Counted from the stretch's first letter, positions 24,679 through 33,965 are shown. The stretch: 64,000 bases of DNA from Lentzea aerocolonigenes (GCF_000974445.1 NZ_BBOJ01000002.1:479848-543847), one strand, 5' to 3'. Translations and numbers: made by a program. The notes: generated by a model from the letters alone, not told the origin.

Positions 24679-25121
24679 TCGTCGGCCTGCGCGCCGGGCA
24701 CCTGTCCGCCACCCTCGCCCGGAATCTGTGGTCGCGGCAGGCCGTGCCGACCAGCATGAGCAGCGAGGCGCAGCTGGAGCGGATCGAGTGGACGTTCCCC
24801 ACGTGGAGCGACCCGGAGATCGGGGTACCCCTCGGCACGCTGCTGACCGACGCGTCGATCTTCTGGTTCACCAGGACGGCGGGCTCGTCGGCACGGTACT
24901 ACCAGGAGGGGGACGAGACGTGGGGCGAACTGGAGCCCGATTCGCGGACACCGACCTCGGTCGCGGTGTTCCCGCACGACGCGGGGGTACCGATCCGCAG
25001 GATGGCCGAACGCAACCACAACATCGTGCGGTGGACCGAAATGCCCCGCGGCGGGCACTTCGCGGCCTTCGAGGTTCCGGAGCTGATGGCGGCGGAACTG
25101 CGAGAGGCGTTTCTTTTGTGA
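24636..25121 (+). pseudogene. 3' remnant of an epoxide hydrolase
   Basis: The frame reads into LLTDASIFWFTRTAGSSARYY, PTSVAVFPHDAG, IRRMAERNHNIVRW and RGGHFAAFEVPELM, the conserved C-terminal end of EHN-type epoxide hydrolases, including the catalytic histidine in GGHFAA. The N-terminal EHN domain, the oxyanion strand and the nucleophile aspartate are absent; a full enzyme is about 370-390 residues. The first 35 residues of the open frame do not fit the family and probably come from the deletion junction. Not expected to be functional. Confidence 0.7.
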
Positions 25122-25143
25122 GGGTCGCGCGTGAGCGGTTACG

Positions 25144-27759
25144 GTGATCACCGTGCGGTTCACGGTCTTCGGCGGGGTCTCGGCGCAGGTGCGCGGCCGC
25201 GTGACCGAGTTCGGCCAGACGCGGCTGGGGGCGCTCCTCGGCGTCCTGCTCGTCGACGCCGGCCAGGCGATCAGCGCCGACGACCTGGTCGAACGCGTCC
25301 TGGGTGACGCACCGCCGCCACGCGCCCGCGCGATGGTGCAGACCTGGCTGACCCGGCTGCGGCAGACGTTGCCCGGCCTGGTCGAACGCGAGGGCACCGG
25401 CTACGTGGTGCGGGTCGACCCGCTGGAGATCGACCTGCACCTCTTCCGGCACCTGGTGCGCACCGGCAGGACCGCCGAGGCGTTGCCGCTCGCCGAGGCC
25501 GAACTGCTGTCCACACTGGACACACCGTGGGCGCGCGGGCGTCGCGCGGCCTTCGCGGACGAGCTCCTCGAAGCGCGGCTGGACCACGTCGACGCGCGGC
25601 TGCGCCAGGGCGAGCACGCGGCGCTGGTGCCCGAGCTGCGGGCGCTCGCAGCCGTTCGCCCGCTGGACGAACGGATCGCCGCTCAGCTGATCGAGGCGTT
25701 GCACGGCAGCGGCCGCGCGACCGAGGCCGCCAGGCACTTCGAGGTGATCAGGCAGCGGTTGCAGGACGAGCTGGGTGCCGAGCCGTCACGGCCCCTGATC
25801 ACCCTGCACCGGCGCCTCCAGTCGGCCTCGGCACCGCGGCAGCTTCCCGCCCCTCCCAAGCCTTTCACCGGCAGGGCGCTGGAACTGGCGGAGCTGGACC
25901 AGGCACCGAACGGGGTCGTGGTGATCACCGGCACCGGCGGGGTCGGCAAGACCTCGCTCGCCGTGCACTGGGCGCACCGGGCCGCGGAAAGGTTCCCGGA
26001 CGGCCAGCTCTACGTGAACCTGCACGGGTTCGGGCCGAGCGGCGCGGCGGTCAGCCCCGGCGACGCGCTGCTGCGGTTCCTGTCGGCGCTCGACGTGCCG
26101 CGCACCAAGGTGCCGCACGACCTGGCGGGGCAGTCGGCGTTGCTGCGGGACGCGCTCGCGGACAAGCGCGTGCTGATGGTCCTCGACAACGCCACGGACA
26201 CCGACCAGATCGAACCGTTGCTGCCGCGCACCCCGAACACGCACGTGGTGATCACCAGCCGAACGTCGCTGAAACCCGCGCACGCCCACGCGTTGCCGCT
26301 GGGACTGCTGCCGCCCGACGACGCACGTGAGCTGCTGGCCGCCCGCATCGGTCACGACCGCGCGCAGGCGGAACCGGACGCGGTCGACACGGTCGTCCGG
26401 CGCTGCGCCCGGCTTCCGCTGGCGCTCGCGGTGGCCGGGGCGCGGGCCGCGACGCAGCCGGAGTTCCCGTTGGCGGCGCTGGCCGACGAGCTCGCCGACC
26501 TGGACGCGTTCGCCGACGACGATGACGTGACCGCGGACCTGCGGTCGGTGTTCTCCCACTCCTGCAAGGCACTCAGCGCCGAGGCGTTGCGGTTGTTCCG
26601 GTTGCTCGGGCTCATGCCGGGCTCCGACATCAGCCTGGCGGGTGCCGCGTCGCTCGCGGGCCGGGGGTTGCGGGAGACCGCGGCGCTGCTGGAGGAACTG
26701 GCCAGGGCGAACCTGATCGACGAACCGGAGTCCGGCCGGTTCACCTGCCACGACCTGCTGCGCGACTACGCGGCCGAGCTGGCGCTGCCGACCGAACGGG
26801 ACGAGGCCCTGCACCGGTTGCTCGACCACCTCGCCCTCACGAGCGTCGAGGCGGGCGTCGCGTTCACCCCGACCCGCCACCGCCCGGCCACCCCGGAACC
26901 GGCCGACGGCGTGGTGATCACGCCGATCAGCACGCAGGAGGAAGCGCTGGCGTGGCTGACGGCCGAGCACCCGACGCTGATGTCGGCGATGCCGCACGGC
27001 ACCCCGGTCCAGACGTGGCTGATGGGCTGGTCGCTCGCCGACGTCCTCGACCGGCAGGCCCACTACCGCGATCTGCTGACGTCTCAACAACTCGCCGTCG
27101 CCGCGCTGGAACAGCTCGACGACGCCGACGGTCTCGGCCGCACGCTGATCAACCTCGGCCGCGGTCTCGGCAGGGCGGGCCGGCACGCCGAGGCGGAGGT
27201 GGCGCTGCGGCGGGCGTTCGAGGTGTACGAGGGCAACCCGGCGGGCCAGGCGGGCGTGCTGCTGAACATGGCGATGCTGTGCCCCGACGACAGGATCGCG
27301 GAGGCGGTGGAGCACACGCGGCGCGGCCTGGCGTTGTTCGAGGAGTGCGGCGACGAGTACGGGCAGGCCAACGCGCTGACCGGACTCGCGTGGGGCCACG
27401 GCAAGCTCGGCGAGTACGCGTTGGCGCTGGAGTACGGCGAACGCGTGATGCCGATGTGGCAGGCGATGGGGCACGTCCTCGGCCAGGGCGAGACGTGGGA
27501 CAACCTCGGGACCGCCTACCTCGGGCTGGGCGAGCACGCGAAGGCCGTCGAGGCGTTCACCCGGTCCGCGGAGCACTTCCGGATCGGCGGCGACCGTTCC
27601 CTCGAAGCGACCGCGTACGAGGAGCTCGGCGACGCCCACGCGGCCGCGGGTGACGCCGAGCTCGCTCGGGAGGCCTGGCAGACCTCGGTGAGACTGCACG
27701 CGGAAGCCGGTCTGCCGGCCGGACGCGTGCTGGCGAAGCTACAGACCGAAGACCAGTAG
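25144..27759 (+). CDS. AfsR/SARP-type regulator with NB-ARC and TPR domains
   Basis: GTG start; 871 residues. Domains in order: an OmpR-like winged helix (1-95; GVLLVDAGQAISADDLVERVLG), a bacterial transcriptional activation domain (about 96-240), an NB-ARC STAND ATPase with P-loop GTGGVGKTS at 263-271 and LMVLDNATD as the Walker B region, and C-terminal TPRs (about 640-860; AVAALEQLDDADGLGRTLINLG, DNLGTAYLGLGEHAKAVEAF). SARPs of this large AfsR-like type activate secondary metabolism or differentiation genes by binding direct repeats near -35. No biosynthetic cluster is adjacent, so it is probably a global regulator. It converges with the quinoprotein gene, overlapping by 21 bp. Confidence 0.92.
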   Translation: MITVRFTVFGGVSAQVRGRVTEFGQTRLGALLGVLLVDAGQAISADDLVERVLGDAPPPRARAMVQTWLTRLRQTLPGLVEREGTGYVVRVDPLEIDLHLFRHLVRTGRTAEALPLAEAELLSTLDTPWARGRRAAFADELLEARLDHVDARLRQGEHAALVPELRALAAVRPLDERIAAQLIEALHGSGRATEAARHFEVIRQRLQDELGAEPSRPLITLHRRLQSASAPRQLPAPPKPFTGRALELAELDQAPNGVVVITGTGGVGKTSLAVHWAHRAAERFPDGQLYVNLHGFGPSGAAVSPGDALLRFLSALDVPRTKVPHDLAGQSALLRDALADKRVLMVLDNATDTDQIEPLLPRTPNTHVVITSRTSLKPAHAHALPLGLLPPDDARELLAARIGHDRAQAEPDAVDTVVRRCARLPLALAVAGARAATQPEFPLAALADELADLDAFADDDDVTADLRSVFSHSCKALSAEALRLFRLLGLMPGSDISLAGAASLAGRGLRETAALLEELARANLIDEPESGRFTCHDLLRDYAAELALPTERDEALHRLLDHLALTSVEAGVAFTPTRHRPATPEPADGVVITPISTQEEALAWLTAEHPTLMSAMPHGTPVQTWLMGWSLADVLDRQAHYRDLLTSQQLAVAALEQLDDADGLGRTLINLGRGLGRAGRHAEAEVALRRAFEVYEGNPAGQAGVLLNMAMLCPDDRIAEAVEHTRRGLALFEECGDEYGQANALTGLAWGHGKLGEYALALEYGERVMPMWQAMGHVLGQGETWDNLGTAYLGLGEHAKAVEAFTRSAEHFRIGGDRSLEATAYEELGDAHAAAGDAELAREAWQTSVRLHAEAGLPAGRVLAKLQTEDQ

Positions 27760-29286
27760 CACGGACCCGTGCGGGTTGACCCAGTCCGAGGAGTAGCCCG
27801 ACTGCACGTAGACCATGCCGTCCGACACCACCGCGCCCGTGCCGGGACCGGCCATGACACCGCCGCGGCCGGTCAGTCCGTTGACGCCGCGAACGTCCTG
27901 CACGGTGTCGTGGGACCACAGGATCTTGCCGGTCTTCGTGCTGTACGCGCGGAACTTGCCGTCCTGCGCGCCCAGCCACACCACACCGGGCGTGCTGGAC
28001 ACCGGAACGCCGTGCGCCCGCGCACATCCCGGCTGGCCGGCCGCACCCCCCGTGGAACACCCGTCCTCGGGTGCCGCGGTCTCCCACAGGACGGTGCCGG
28101 TGGCGGGATCCACCGCGAAGAGCTTGCCGGGATTCGCGAAGTACGTGGCGATGTAGAGCCGCTTGCCGTCGTAGCTCGTACCCCACTGGATACCGCCGAT
28201 GCCGCCGCTGGGCCACGGCGAACCGAGCTGCCGCCGCCACACGACCTGACCGGTCGACGCGTCGAACACGTGGTACACACCGGACTTCTGGCCGACACCG
28301 ACGAGCTGCCTGCCGCCTGCCGAGAACAGGGTCGGTGCCGCGCCGATGTCGTAGTCGAGGTTGGTGTTGTCCTTCAGGCCGGGGCAGTAGCCCTCGGGAT
28401 CCGGTTCGTTGCACGCCCAGCGCCACGTGTCGGCGTCGGTGACCTGGTTGGTCCACCTCACCGCGCCGGTGCGGGCGTCGAGCGCGAGCAGCGAGTCGAA
28501 CTCGCCGCCCTTGCCGGTGTAGTTCTGGCCGGTGCCGACGTAGAGCGTGCCGGTCCTGCGGTCGATCGCCGGTGAGCTCCACACCCCGGCGCCGGACGGC
28601 TCGAACCGCTTGGCGCCGTTGGGCCACGTGCCGACCTCGACCGGTTCCGGCACCGTGTAGTGGCGCCAGACCAGCGCACCGGTGTCGATGTCGTAGGCAT
28701 CGATGTGACCGCGGAACGTGCAGCACGGGTAGTCGCGCGGCAACACGTTCTCGCTGCTGGACGTGCCGACGTACACCAGTCCGTTGTGGACGATCGGCGA
28801 GCTGGTCGTGATGGCGGCGACGGTGTCGTCCATCTGGGTCTGCCAGCGCTGGCGGCCGGTCCGCTGGTCGAGCGCGAACAGCCTGCCCGCGCTGTCGCCG
28901 AAGAAGACCTTGCCGTCGCTGACGGTCGGCCCGTCGGAGTTGAACGCGTACCGGGGCGCCGCCGGGAGCGTGAACTCCCACCTGGCTTTCCCGGTGCGCT
29001 TGTCGCGGGCGTAGAACTTCCCGTCGGGGCCACCGAAGTAGACGGTGTCGCCGACGACGGCCGGCTGGCTGCGGACGGCGTTGAAGTCGCCCTTGGGGTA
29101 CGCGAACGCCCACTTCAGCTCGAGCTTGCTCGTGTTGCCCGCGTTGATGCGCCATTCGGCGGCGTTGTGACGGGAACCGTTGAGGTCGTTCTGCCATCCG
29201 GCCCAGTCCGCCGAGGCGTGTGCCGTGGCGGGTGAGGCGGTCAGCACTACTAACGCTGCCGTGAGCAGCGCTGTGGTTCTGAGCAT
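27739..29286 (-). CDS. Secreted PQQ-type beta-propeller quinoprotein (polyvinyl-alcohol dehydrogenase-like)
   Basis: ATG at 29286 with GGGGG ribosome binding site at 29298-29294; a start seven codons upstream is less likely. 515 residues. Signal peptide MLRTTALLTAALVVLTASPATA. Repeated tryptophan-docking blades follow: YARDKRTGKARWEFTL, FALDQRTGRQRWQTQM, DIDTGALVWRHY, DARTGAVRWTNQ, DASTGQVVWRRQL, DPATGTVLWETA, STKTGKILWSHD. This is the PQQ-dehydrogenase propeller, closest in style to PVA dehydrogenase-like proteins. Several cysteines (PCC, WRWACNEPDPEGYC) may form disulphides. Likely an extracellular alcohol or sugar oxidoreductase, but catalytic residues cannot be assigned with certainty. 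The ribosome binding site lies inside a 12-bp hairpin arm. Confidence 0.85.
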   Translation of the reverse strand: MLRTTALLTAALVVLTASPATAHASADWAGWQNDLNGSRHNAAEWRINAGNTSKLELKWAFAYPKGDFNAVRSQPAVVGDTVYFGGPDGKFYARDKRTGKARWEFTLPAAPRYAFNSDGPTVSDGKVFFGDSAGRLFALDQRTGRQRWQTQMDDTVAAITTSSPIVHNGLVYVGTSSSENVLPRDYPCCTFRGHIDAYDIDTGALVWRHYTVPEPVEVGTWPNGAKRFEPSGAGVWSSPAIDRRTGTLYVGTGQNYTGKGGEFDSLLALDARTGAVRWTNQVTDADTWRWACNEPDPEGYCPGLKDNTNLDYDIGAAPTLFSAGGRQLVGVGQKSGVYHVFDASTGQVVWRRQLGSPWPSGGIGGIQWGTSYDGKRLYIATYFANPGKLFAVDPATGTVLWETAAPEDGCSTGGAAGQPGCARAHGVPVSSTPGVVWLGAQDGKFRAYSTKTGKILWSHDTVQDVRGVNGLTGRGGVMAGPGTGAVVSDGMVYVQSGYSSDWVNPHGSVLLVFGL

Positions 29287-29291
29287 GGAAT

Positions 29292-29334
29292 TTCCCCCTT
29301 CCGCCACCCACCCTGGCAGTGACGGAAGGGGGAA
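29292..29334 (-). promoter_or_regulatory. Hairpin sequestering the quinoprotein ribosome binding site
   Basis: TTCCCCCTTCCG (29292-29303) and CGGAAGGGGGAA (29323-29334) are perfect 12-bp complements around a 19-nt loop. On the minus-strand mRNA the second arm contains the GGGGG that serves the ATG at 29286. Folding would block translation initiation. Confidence 0.5.
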
Positions 29335-29360
29335 GCGACCCCTTAAAGTCGTGTTGAGGC

Positions 29361-30395
29361 TTAGCCGATCGGTTGATGCGTGACGACGTCGACGCCGGGA
29401 TAGCCGCGGCTGACGATCGGGTTCGGAGTGCCGTACAGGTACTGGCGGAAGAACGCCGGGATGTAGGTGGTGGCGACCTTCCGCTGCTGTTCAGGCGTCA
29501 GACCGGTGTCCTGGCAGTGTCCGTCGTTGTCGTAGGTCCACTCGGTGTTGAAGAAGTTGTGGTTGGCACGCTTCGGCGTGACCAGGTGGACGGGGACGAG
29601 GTTGCGGCCCTGCGCGTTGCGGACGTAGTAGCTCGCCTGTTCCCACGCCGGGTCGCATTCTCCTGTCATGACCGCGAAGGGGATCTTCGTGATGCGGTAG
29701 TCGAGGTTCTCCGGCGCCTCCGGGTTCGGCGCGTAGTACCCGGCGGGTGCCAGCGGAAGAACCGCCTTGATCCGGACCCCGGCGGGCAGTGCGTCCGCGT
29801 GGCTGTCCGACGCCTGCCAGACCGCGCCGCGGCCGCCGCGCGAGTGGCCGAGCGTGCCGACGTCGGTCAGGTCGACGTGCCCGCGAAACCCTTGCAGCTT
29901 CCCGCTGAGCGGGCCCGTGCCGTTGTTCAGGTCACGCCACATCTCGAGGTGCTTGCTCATCACAGCGGCCCTGGCGATGTCCGCTGGCTGGCCCATCTCC
30001 CCGGCGTTGACGCCGTTGAAGCTCACCGACACGACCACGAAACCCTGGCGCGCCAGCTCCTGCCCCAGGTAGTCGTACCCGCGGTAGCTCGGGAACGCGT
30101 CCCCGGCCGGACATGGCCAGACCCACTGGTCGTCGCGGCACGGTTTCCAGAGGCCGTGCGCGAGCAGCACAAGCGGCCGTTTGCCGACGAGCGTGCGCGG
30201 TGCGTGCACGACCGCGGTGAGTTCGAGATCCGCGACGGGGCCGTCCGGATCGGTGTGAAAGCCGGGCACCTGGAAGGCCCGATCACCGAGCGAGTACTCG
30301 ACCTTTCTGACGTCCTGTCCTGGAGCTGCTGAGGTGGCCGGCGCGGTCAGCGCCATCGCCATCACGACGACGGCCGCGGCTTTTCCGATTGCCAT
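29361..30395 (-). CDS. Secreted alpha/beta-hydrolase (esterase/lipase-like)
   Basis: ATG at 30395 begins the signal peptide (MAIGKAAAVVVMAMALTAPATSAA); an upstream GTG/ATG start would add an unlikely leader. 344 residues. Core motifs: RPLVLLAHGLW (oxyanion), GHSRGGRGA with the nucleophile serine, and HNFFN near the C-terminus for the histidine. It belongs to the polyester/chlorophyllase-like exported hydrolases of actinomycetes. The upstream region and the first 25 codons are duplicated 400 bp further upstream in a decayed copy. The substrate is unknown. Confidence 0.85.
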   Translation of the reverse strand: MAIGKAAAVVVMAMALTAPATSAAPGQDVRKVEYSLGDRAFQVPGFHTDPDGPVADLELTAVVHAPRTLVGKRPLVLLAHGLWKPCRDDQWVWPCPAGDAFPSYRGYDYLGQELARQGFVVVSVSFNGVNAGEMGQPADIARAAVMSKHLEMWRDLNNGTGPLSGKLQGFRGHVDLTDVGTLGHSRGGRGAVWQASDSHADALPAGVRIKAVLPLAPAGYYAPNPEAPENLDYRITKIPFAVMTGECDPAWEQASYYVRNAQGRNLVPVHLVTPKRANHNFFNTEWTYDNDGHCQDTGLTPEQQRKVATTYIPAFFRQYLYGTPNPIVSRGYPGVDVVTHQPIG

Positions 30396-30441
30396 GCCGA
30401 AGATCTCATCGCCCGCGTGTAGGGATCTTGTCCGGACCATG

Positions 30442-30807
30442 TCACGGTTCTGCCACAGCGACGTTGCCGACGAACCCGGCGAACCGTTCCGCCAGAGGCC
30501 CGCCGCCCGCGTTCAGCTCACGTCACAGCTCCTCGTGCGCCGCCACCGACCAGCGGTCGTCGACCACGACCACGACGAACCCCTGCCGTGCCTTCTCCCG
30601 TGCGAGGTCGTCGTGGACGCCGAACACCAGCGGCCGCGCGCCGACGAGGGTGCGTGGCGCGTGCACGTGGGCCGTCAGGTCCCCGACCGCGTAGTCCATT
30701 CGCATGACGGCTGGGCTGTAGTCGTCCGGGGACGTGGTCGCGGCCGTGCTCGGCGAGGTCAGCATCATCGCGACGGCGACGGCCACCAGGACTCTCCCGA
30801 TTGCCAT
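30442..30807 (-). pseudogene. Decayed tandem copy of the secreted alpha/beta-hydrolase
   Basis: The translation starts MAIGRVLVAVAVAMMLTSPS and keeps VHAPRTLVGARPLVFGVHDDL, EKARQGFVVVVVDD and EEL, collinear with the intact gene at 29361-30395, but with three in-frame internal deletions of about 20 to 25 residues each. A TGA at 30525-30523 replaces the tryptophan of EMWRDLN; downstream the frame still reads RELNAGGGPLAERFAGF before the similarity ends. The nucleophile serine region is gone. The DNA from the preceding stop codon to the start is also duplicated, which shows that the unit copied included the promoter. Confidence 0.8.
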
Positions 30808-30853
30808 GGGCACGATCTCATCGACTCCACGTACTGGGAACGTCCGTGCTTCG

Positions 30854-31627
30854 TCACGGTTTCGCCACAGCGCCCTCGATCCCGTCGAGCAGCACCCGCA
30901 ACCCGTTGCGGAAGTTCTCGACGGCGTCGTTCTCCAGGTACGGCAGCTCCGGGTCGACGGGTTCGCGGTCGCTTTCCAGCAGGTGCAGCACCGGGAACTT
31001 CTTCGCCAGGTCCGGCTCGATCTCCATCAGCACGGCGGACCGCGCGTACCACCACTCCTCGTCGGCCTCACCTGTCGCGCCGCCGGCGGCACGTGCCTCC
31101 GCGACCGTCTGGGCGGCACCGCGCACGAAGTAGTTGATGGCGCCGACGATGCCGCGCAGCTGACGACCGGGCAGCCCGGTGGTGACGAGGATCCTGGCCA
31201 GCGCCTCGACCACCGCGAACTCGTGCGGTCCGAGGACCGGGCGTGCCTGCGACACCTGCAGCACCCACGGGTGACGGCCGTAGAACTCCCACATGTCGTG
31301 CGCCCACCGCGTGACGGCGGGCCGCCAGCCGTCGTCGAGCGGGTAGGACGTCGGCAGCTCGGCCATCGTGCGGTCGTACATCAGGTCGACCAGCTCGTTC
31401 TTGCCGGGCACGTAGGTGTAGAGCGCCATGGCGGTGCGCCCGAGCCGTTCCCCCACCGCCCGCATCGAGAACGCCATGCCCTGCTCGTCCGCCACGGCGA
31501 TGCCCGCGTCGACGATCGCGTCCACGCTCAGGCCCGGCTTCGGGCCGGGCCGCTTCTCCGCAACCGTCCCGCGCCAGAGCAGCTCGATGGACCGGCGCGG
31601 ATCGCCCTGACCTGCGTAGACGACCAC
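30854..31627 (-). CDS. TetR family regulator (TetR_C large-ligand type)
   Basis: GTG at 31627 with GGAG eight nt before; 257 residues. The HTH is at residues 33-75 (LSVDAIVDAGIAVADEQGMAFSMRAVGERLGRTAMALYTYVPGKNELVDLM), with the YTYV recognition helix of the TetR class; the long C-terminal domain is of the TetR_C type common in drug-sensing regulators. It is divergent from the UvrA-like gene with 82 bp between the starts and a TAAAGTA/TACTTTA repeat in the gap. It probably represses the UvrA-like/SIP operon. Inducer unknown. Confidence 0.9.
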   Translation of the reverse strand: MVVYAGQGDPRRSIELLWRGTVAEKRPGPKPGLSVDAIVDAGIAVADEQGMAFSMRAVGERLGRTAMALYTYVPGKNELVDLMYDRTMAELPTSYPLDDGWRPAVTRWAHDMWEFYGRHPWVLQVSQARPVLGPHEFAVVEALARILVTTGLPGRQLRGIVGAINYFVRGAAQTVAEARAAGGATGEADEEWWYARSAVLMEIEPDLAKKFPVLHLLESDREPVDPELPYLENDAVENFRNGLRVLLDGIEGAVAKP

Positions 31628-31647
31628 GGTTGCGACTCCTTACAGCC

Positions 31648-31676
31648 TAAAGTAACCTCGAACGGCTCATACTTTA
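31648..31676. promoter_or_regulatory. Candidate operator between TetR and the UvrA-like gene
   Basis: TAAAGTA (31648-31654) and TACTTTA (31670-31676) form a perfect 7-bp inverted repeat; GCC precedes the left arm and GGC follows the right arm after one base. This AT-rich patch is the only such sequence in the divergent gap. Confidence 0.5.
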
Positions 31677-31709
31677 CGGCATAAAGAATCATCCTTGGGG
31701 GAAGCAGCT

Positions 31710-33965
31710 GTGAACGCTGTCGCCGACAGCCACGACGTGATCGAGGTCCGCGGGGCGAGGGAGAACAACCTCGCGGACGTGTCGCTCGACGTCCCCAAAC
31801 GCCGCCTGACCGTCTTCACCGGCGTGTCCGGCTCCGGCAAGTCCTCGCTGGTCTTCGGCACGATCGCGGCCGAGTCGCAGCGCATGATCAACGAGACCTA
31901 CACCGCGTTCCTGCAGTCGTTCATGCCGTCGATCGGGCGTCCGGACGTGGACGCGCTGCGCAACCTGAGCGCGGCGATCATCGTCGACCAGGAGCGGATG
32001 GGGGCGAACTCCCGTTCCACCGTCGGCACCGCGACCGACGCGCACACCATGCTCCGGATCGTGTTCAGCAGGCTCGGCGAGCCGCACGTCGGCACGTCCG
32101 GGGCGTTCAGCTTCAACCTGCCGGAGGGCATGTGCCCTGCCTGCGAGGGGCTCGGCAAGGTCACCACGATCGACGTCGACGCCATCGTCGACCGGTCGAA
32201 GTCGTTGAACGACGGCGCGATCGACGCCCCGAACTACGGCGTCGGCACCTGGTACTGGCAGGTGCTCGCGAAGTCCGGGCTGTACCCGGCGGACAAGCCG
32301 ATCAGCGAGTTCACCGAGCAGGAGCTGCACGACTTCCTGTACAAGCCCACGACGAAGCTGAACGTCGGCGGCACCAACGTCACCTACGACGGCCTGATCC
32401 CGAAGCTGCAGCGGACGATCCTCGCCAAGGACCGCGAGTCGATGCAGCCGCACGTGCGGGCGTTCGTCGACCGGGCCGTCACGTTCGCGACCTGCCCGGA
32501 CTGCCGGGGCGCCCGGCTGAACGAGGCCGCGCTCGGCTCGAAGATCCGCGGGGTGAACATCGCGGACTGCTGCGCCATGCAGATCAGCGACCTCGCCGAG
32601 TTCGTCCGCTCGCTCGACGACCCGTCCGTCGCACCGCTGCTGGCGACGTTGCGCGAGACGCTCGACTCGCTGGTCGAGATCGGCTTGGGCTACCTGTCGC
32701 TCGACCGCGAGTCCGCGACGCTGTCCGGCGGGGAGTCGCAGCGCGTGAAGATGGTGCGGCACCTGGGATCGTCGCTGACCGACATCACCTACGTGTTCGA
32801 CGAACCGACCGTCGGCCTGCACCCGCACGACATCCAGCGCATGAACAACCTCCTGCTCCAGTTGCGGGACAAGGGCAACACCGTCCTCGTCGTCGAGCAC
32901 AAGCCGGAGACCATCGCGATCGCCGACCACGTGGTCGACCTGGGTCCCGGCGCGGGCGTGCACGGCGGCCACGTCTGCTACTCCGGTGACGTGGCCGGTC
33001 TGCGCACGTCCGGCACGTTGACGGGACGGCACCTCGACCACCGCGCGAAGCTGCGGCCGGAGTTCCGCTCCCCCAAGGGTTTCCTGACGATCAACGGCGC
33101 GAGGCTCAACAACCTCAAGGACGTCTCGGTCGACCTCCCGCGCGGCGTGCTGACGGTGGTCACCGGTGTCGCCGGCTCCGGCAAGTCGTCGCTGATCCAC
33201 GGCTCCCTGCGCGGGCGGCCGGACGTCGTGACGGTGGACCAGTCGGCCATCCGCGGCTCGCGCAGGTCGAACCCCGCCACCTACACCGGCCTGCTCGACT
33301 CGGTGCGGACGGCCTTCGCCAAGGCCAACGGCGTGAAGGCGGCGTTGTTCAGCGCGAACTCCGATGGCGCGTGCACGCACTGCAAGGGCATCGGTCTCGT
33401 CTACACCGACCTGGCGATGATGGCCGGTGTCGCGACGGTGTGCGAGAAGTGCGAGGGCAAGCGCTTCACGCCCGAGGTGCTGCGCTACACGTTGCGGGGC
33501 AAGAACATCAGCGAGGTGCTCGGCATGTCCGTGGCCGAGGCGCGCGACTTCTTCCCGTCCGGTCAGGCGAACGCCGTGCTGAGCCGGCTGCACGACGTTG
33601 GCCTGTCGTACCTCTCGCTCGGCCAACCGCTGACCACGTTGTCCGGCGGTGAACGCCAGCGGCTGAAGCTCGCGATCCACATGGCGGAGAAGGCTTCCAC
33701 GTACGTGCTGGACGAACCCACCTCCGGCCTGCACCTCGCGGACGTCGACCAGCTGCTCGGGCTGCTCGACCAGCTGATCGACGCCGGCAACACGGTGATC
33801 GTGATCGAGCACCACCTGGCCGTGATGGCGCACGCCGACTGGATCGTCGACATGGGCCCCGGCGCTGGGCACGACGGCGGCCAGGTCGTCTTCACCGGCA
33901 CACCGGCTGAGCTCATCGCCTCGGACACCCTGACCGCACGGCACCTCAAGGAGTACTTGTCGTGA
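31710..33965 (+). CDS. Short UvrA-like ABC ATPase (UvrA2/DrrC type)
   Basis: GTG at 31710 with GGGGGAAG at 31697-31704; a TTG five codons upstream is less likely. 751 residues against about 950 for UvrA. Two ABC modules: Walker A GVSGSGKSS and GVAGSGKSS, signature LSGGESQR and LSGGERQR, Walker B FDEPTVGLHP and LDEPTSGLHL. Zinc-type cysteine pairs are CPAC, CPDC, CTHC and CEKC. It lacks the UvrB-binding insertion, as in the UvrA2/DrrC proteins that protect producers from DNA-intercalating drugs. Cotranscribed with the siderophore-interacting protein gene (GTGA overlap) and probably regulated by the divergent TetR. Self-resistance to a DNA-binding compound is inferred. Confidence 0.9.
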   Translation: MNAVADSHDVIEVRGARENNLADVSLDVPKRRLTVFTGVSGSGKSSLVFGTIAAESQRMINETYTAFLQSFMPSIGRPDVDALRNLSAAIIVDQERMGANSRSTVGTATDAHTMLRIVFSRLGEPHVGTSGAFSFNLPEGMCPACEGLGKVTTIDVDAIVDRSKSLNDGAIDAPNYGVGTWYWQVLAKSGLYPADKPISEFTEQELHDFLYKPTTKLNVGGTNVTYDGLIPKLQRTILAKDRESMQPHVRAFVDRAVTFATCPDCRGARLNEAALGSKIRGVNIADCCAMQISDLAEFVRSLDDPSVAPLLATLRETLDSLVEIGLGYLSLDRESATLSGGESQRVKMVRHLGSSLTDITYVFDEPTVGLHPHDIQRMNNLLLQLRDKGNTVLVVEHKPETIAIADHVVDLGPGAGVHGGHVCYSGDVAGLRTSGTLTGRHLDHRAKLRPEFRSPKGFLTINGARLNNLKDVSVDLPRGVLTVVTGVAGSGKSSLIHGSLRGRPDVVTVDQSAIRGSRRSNPATYTGLLDSVRTAFAKANGVKAALFSANSDGACTHCKGIGLVYTDLAMMAGVATVCEKCEGKRFTPEVLRYTLRGKNISEVLGMSVAEARDFFPSGQANAVLSRLHDVGLSYLSLGQPLTTLSGGERQRLKLAIHMAEKASTYVLDEPTSGLHLADVDQLLGLLDQLIDAGNTVIVIEHHLAVMAHADWIVDMGPGAGHDGGQVVFTGTPAELIASDTLTARHLKEYLS

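Noticed and set aside
25786..27699. 637-residue minus-strand frame over the SARP gene
   Set aside because: Shadow; the plus frame carries BTAD, NB-ARC and TPR motifs.
31689..33944. 751-residue minus-strand open frame over the UvrA-like gene
   Set aside because: Antisense shadow; the plus frame carries both ABC motifs.
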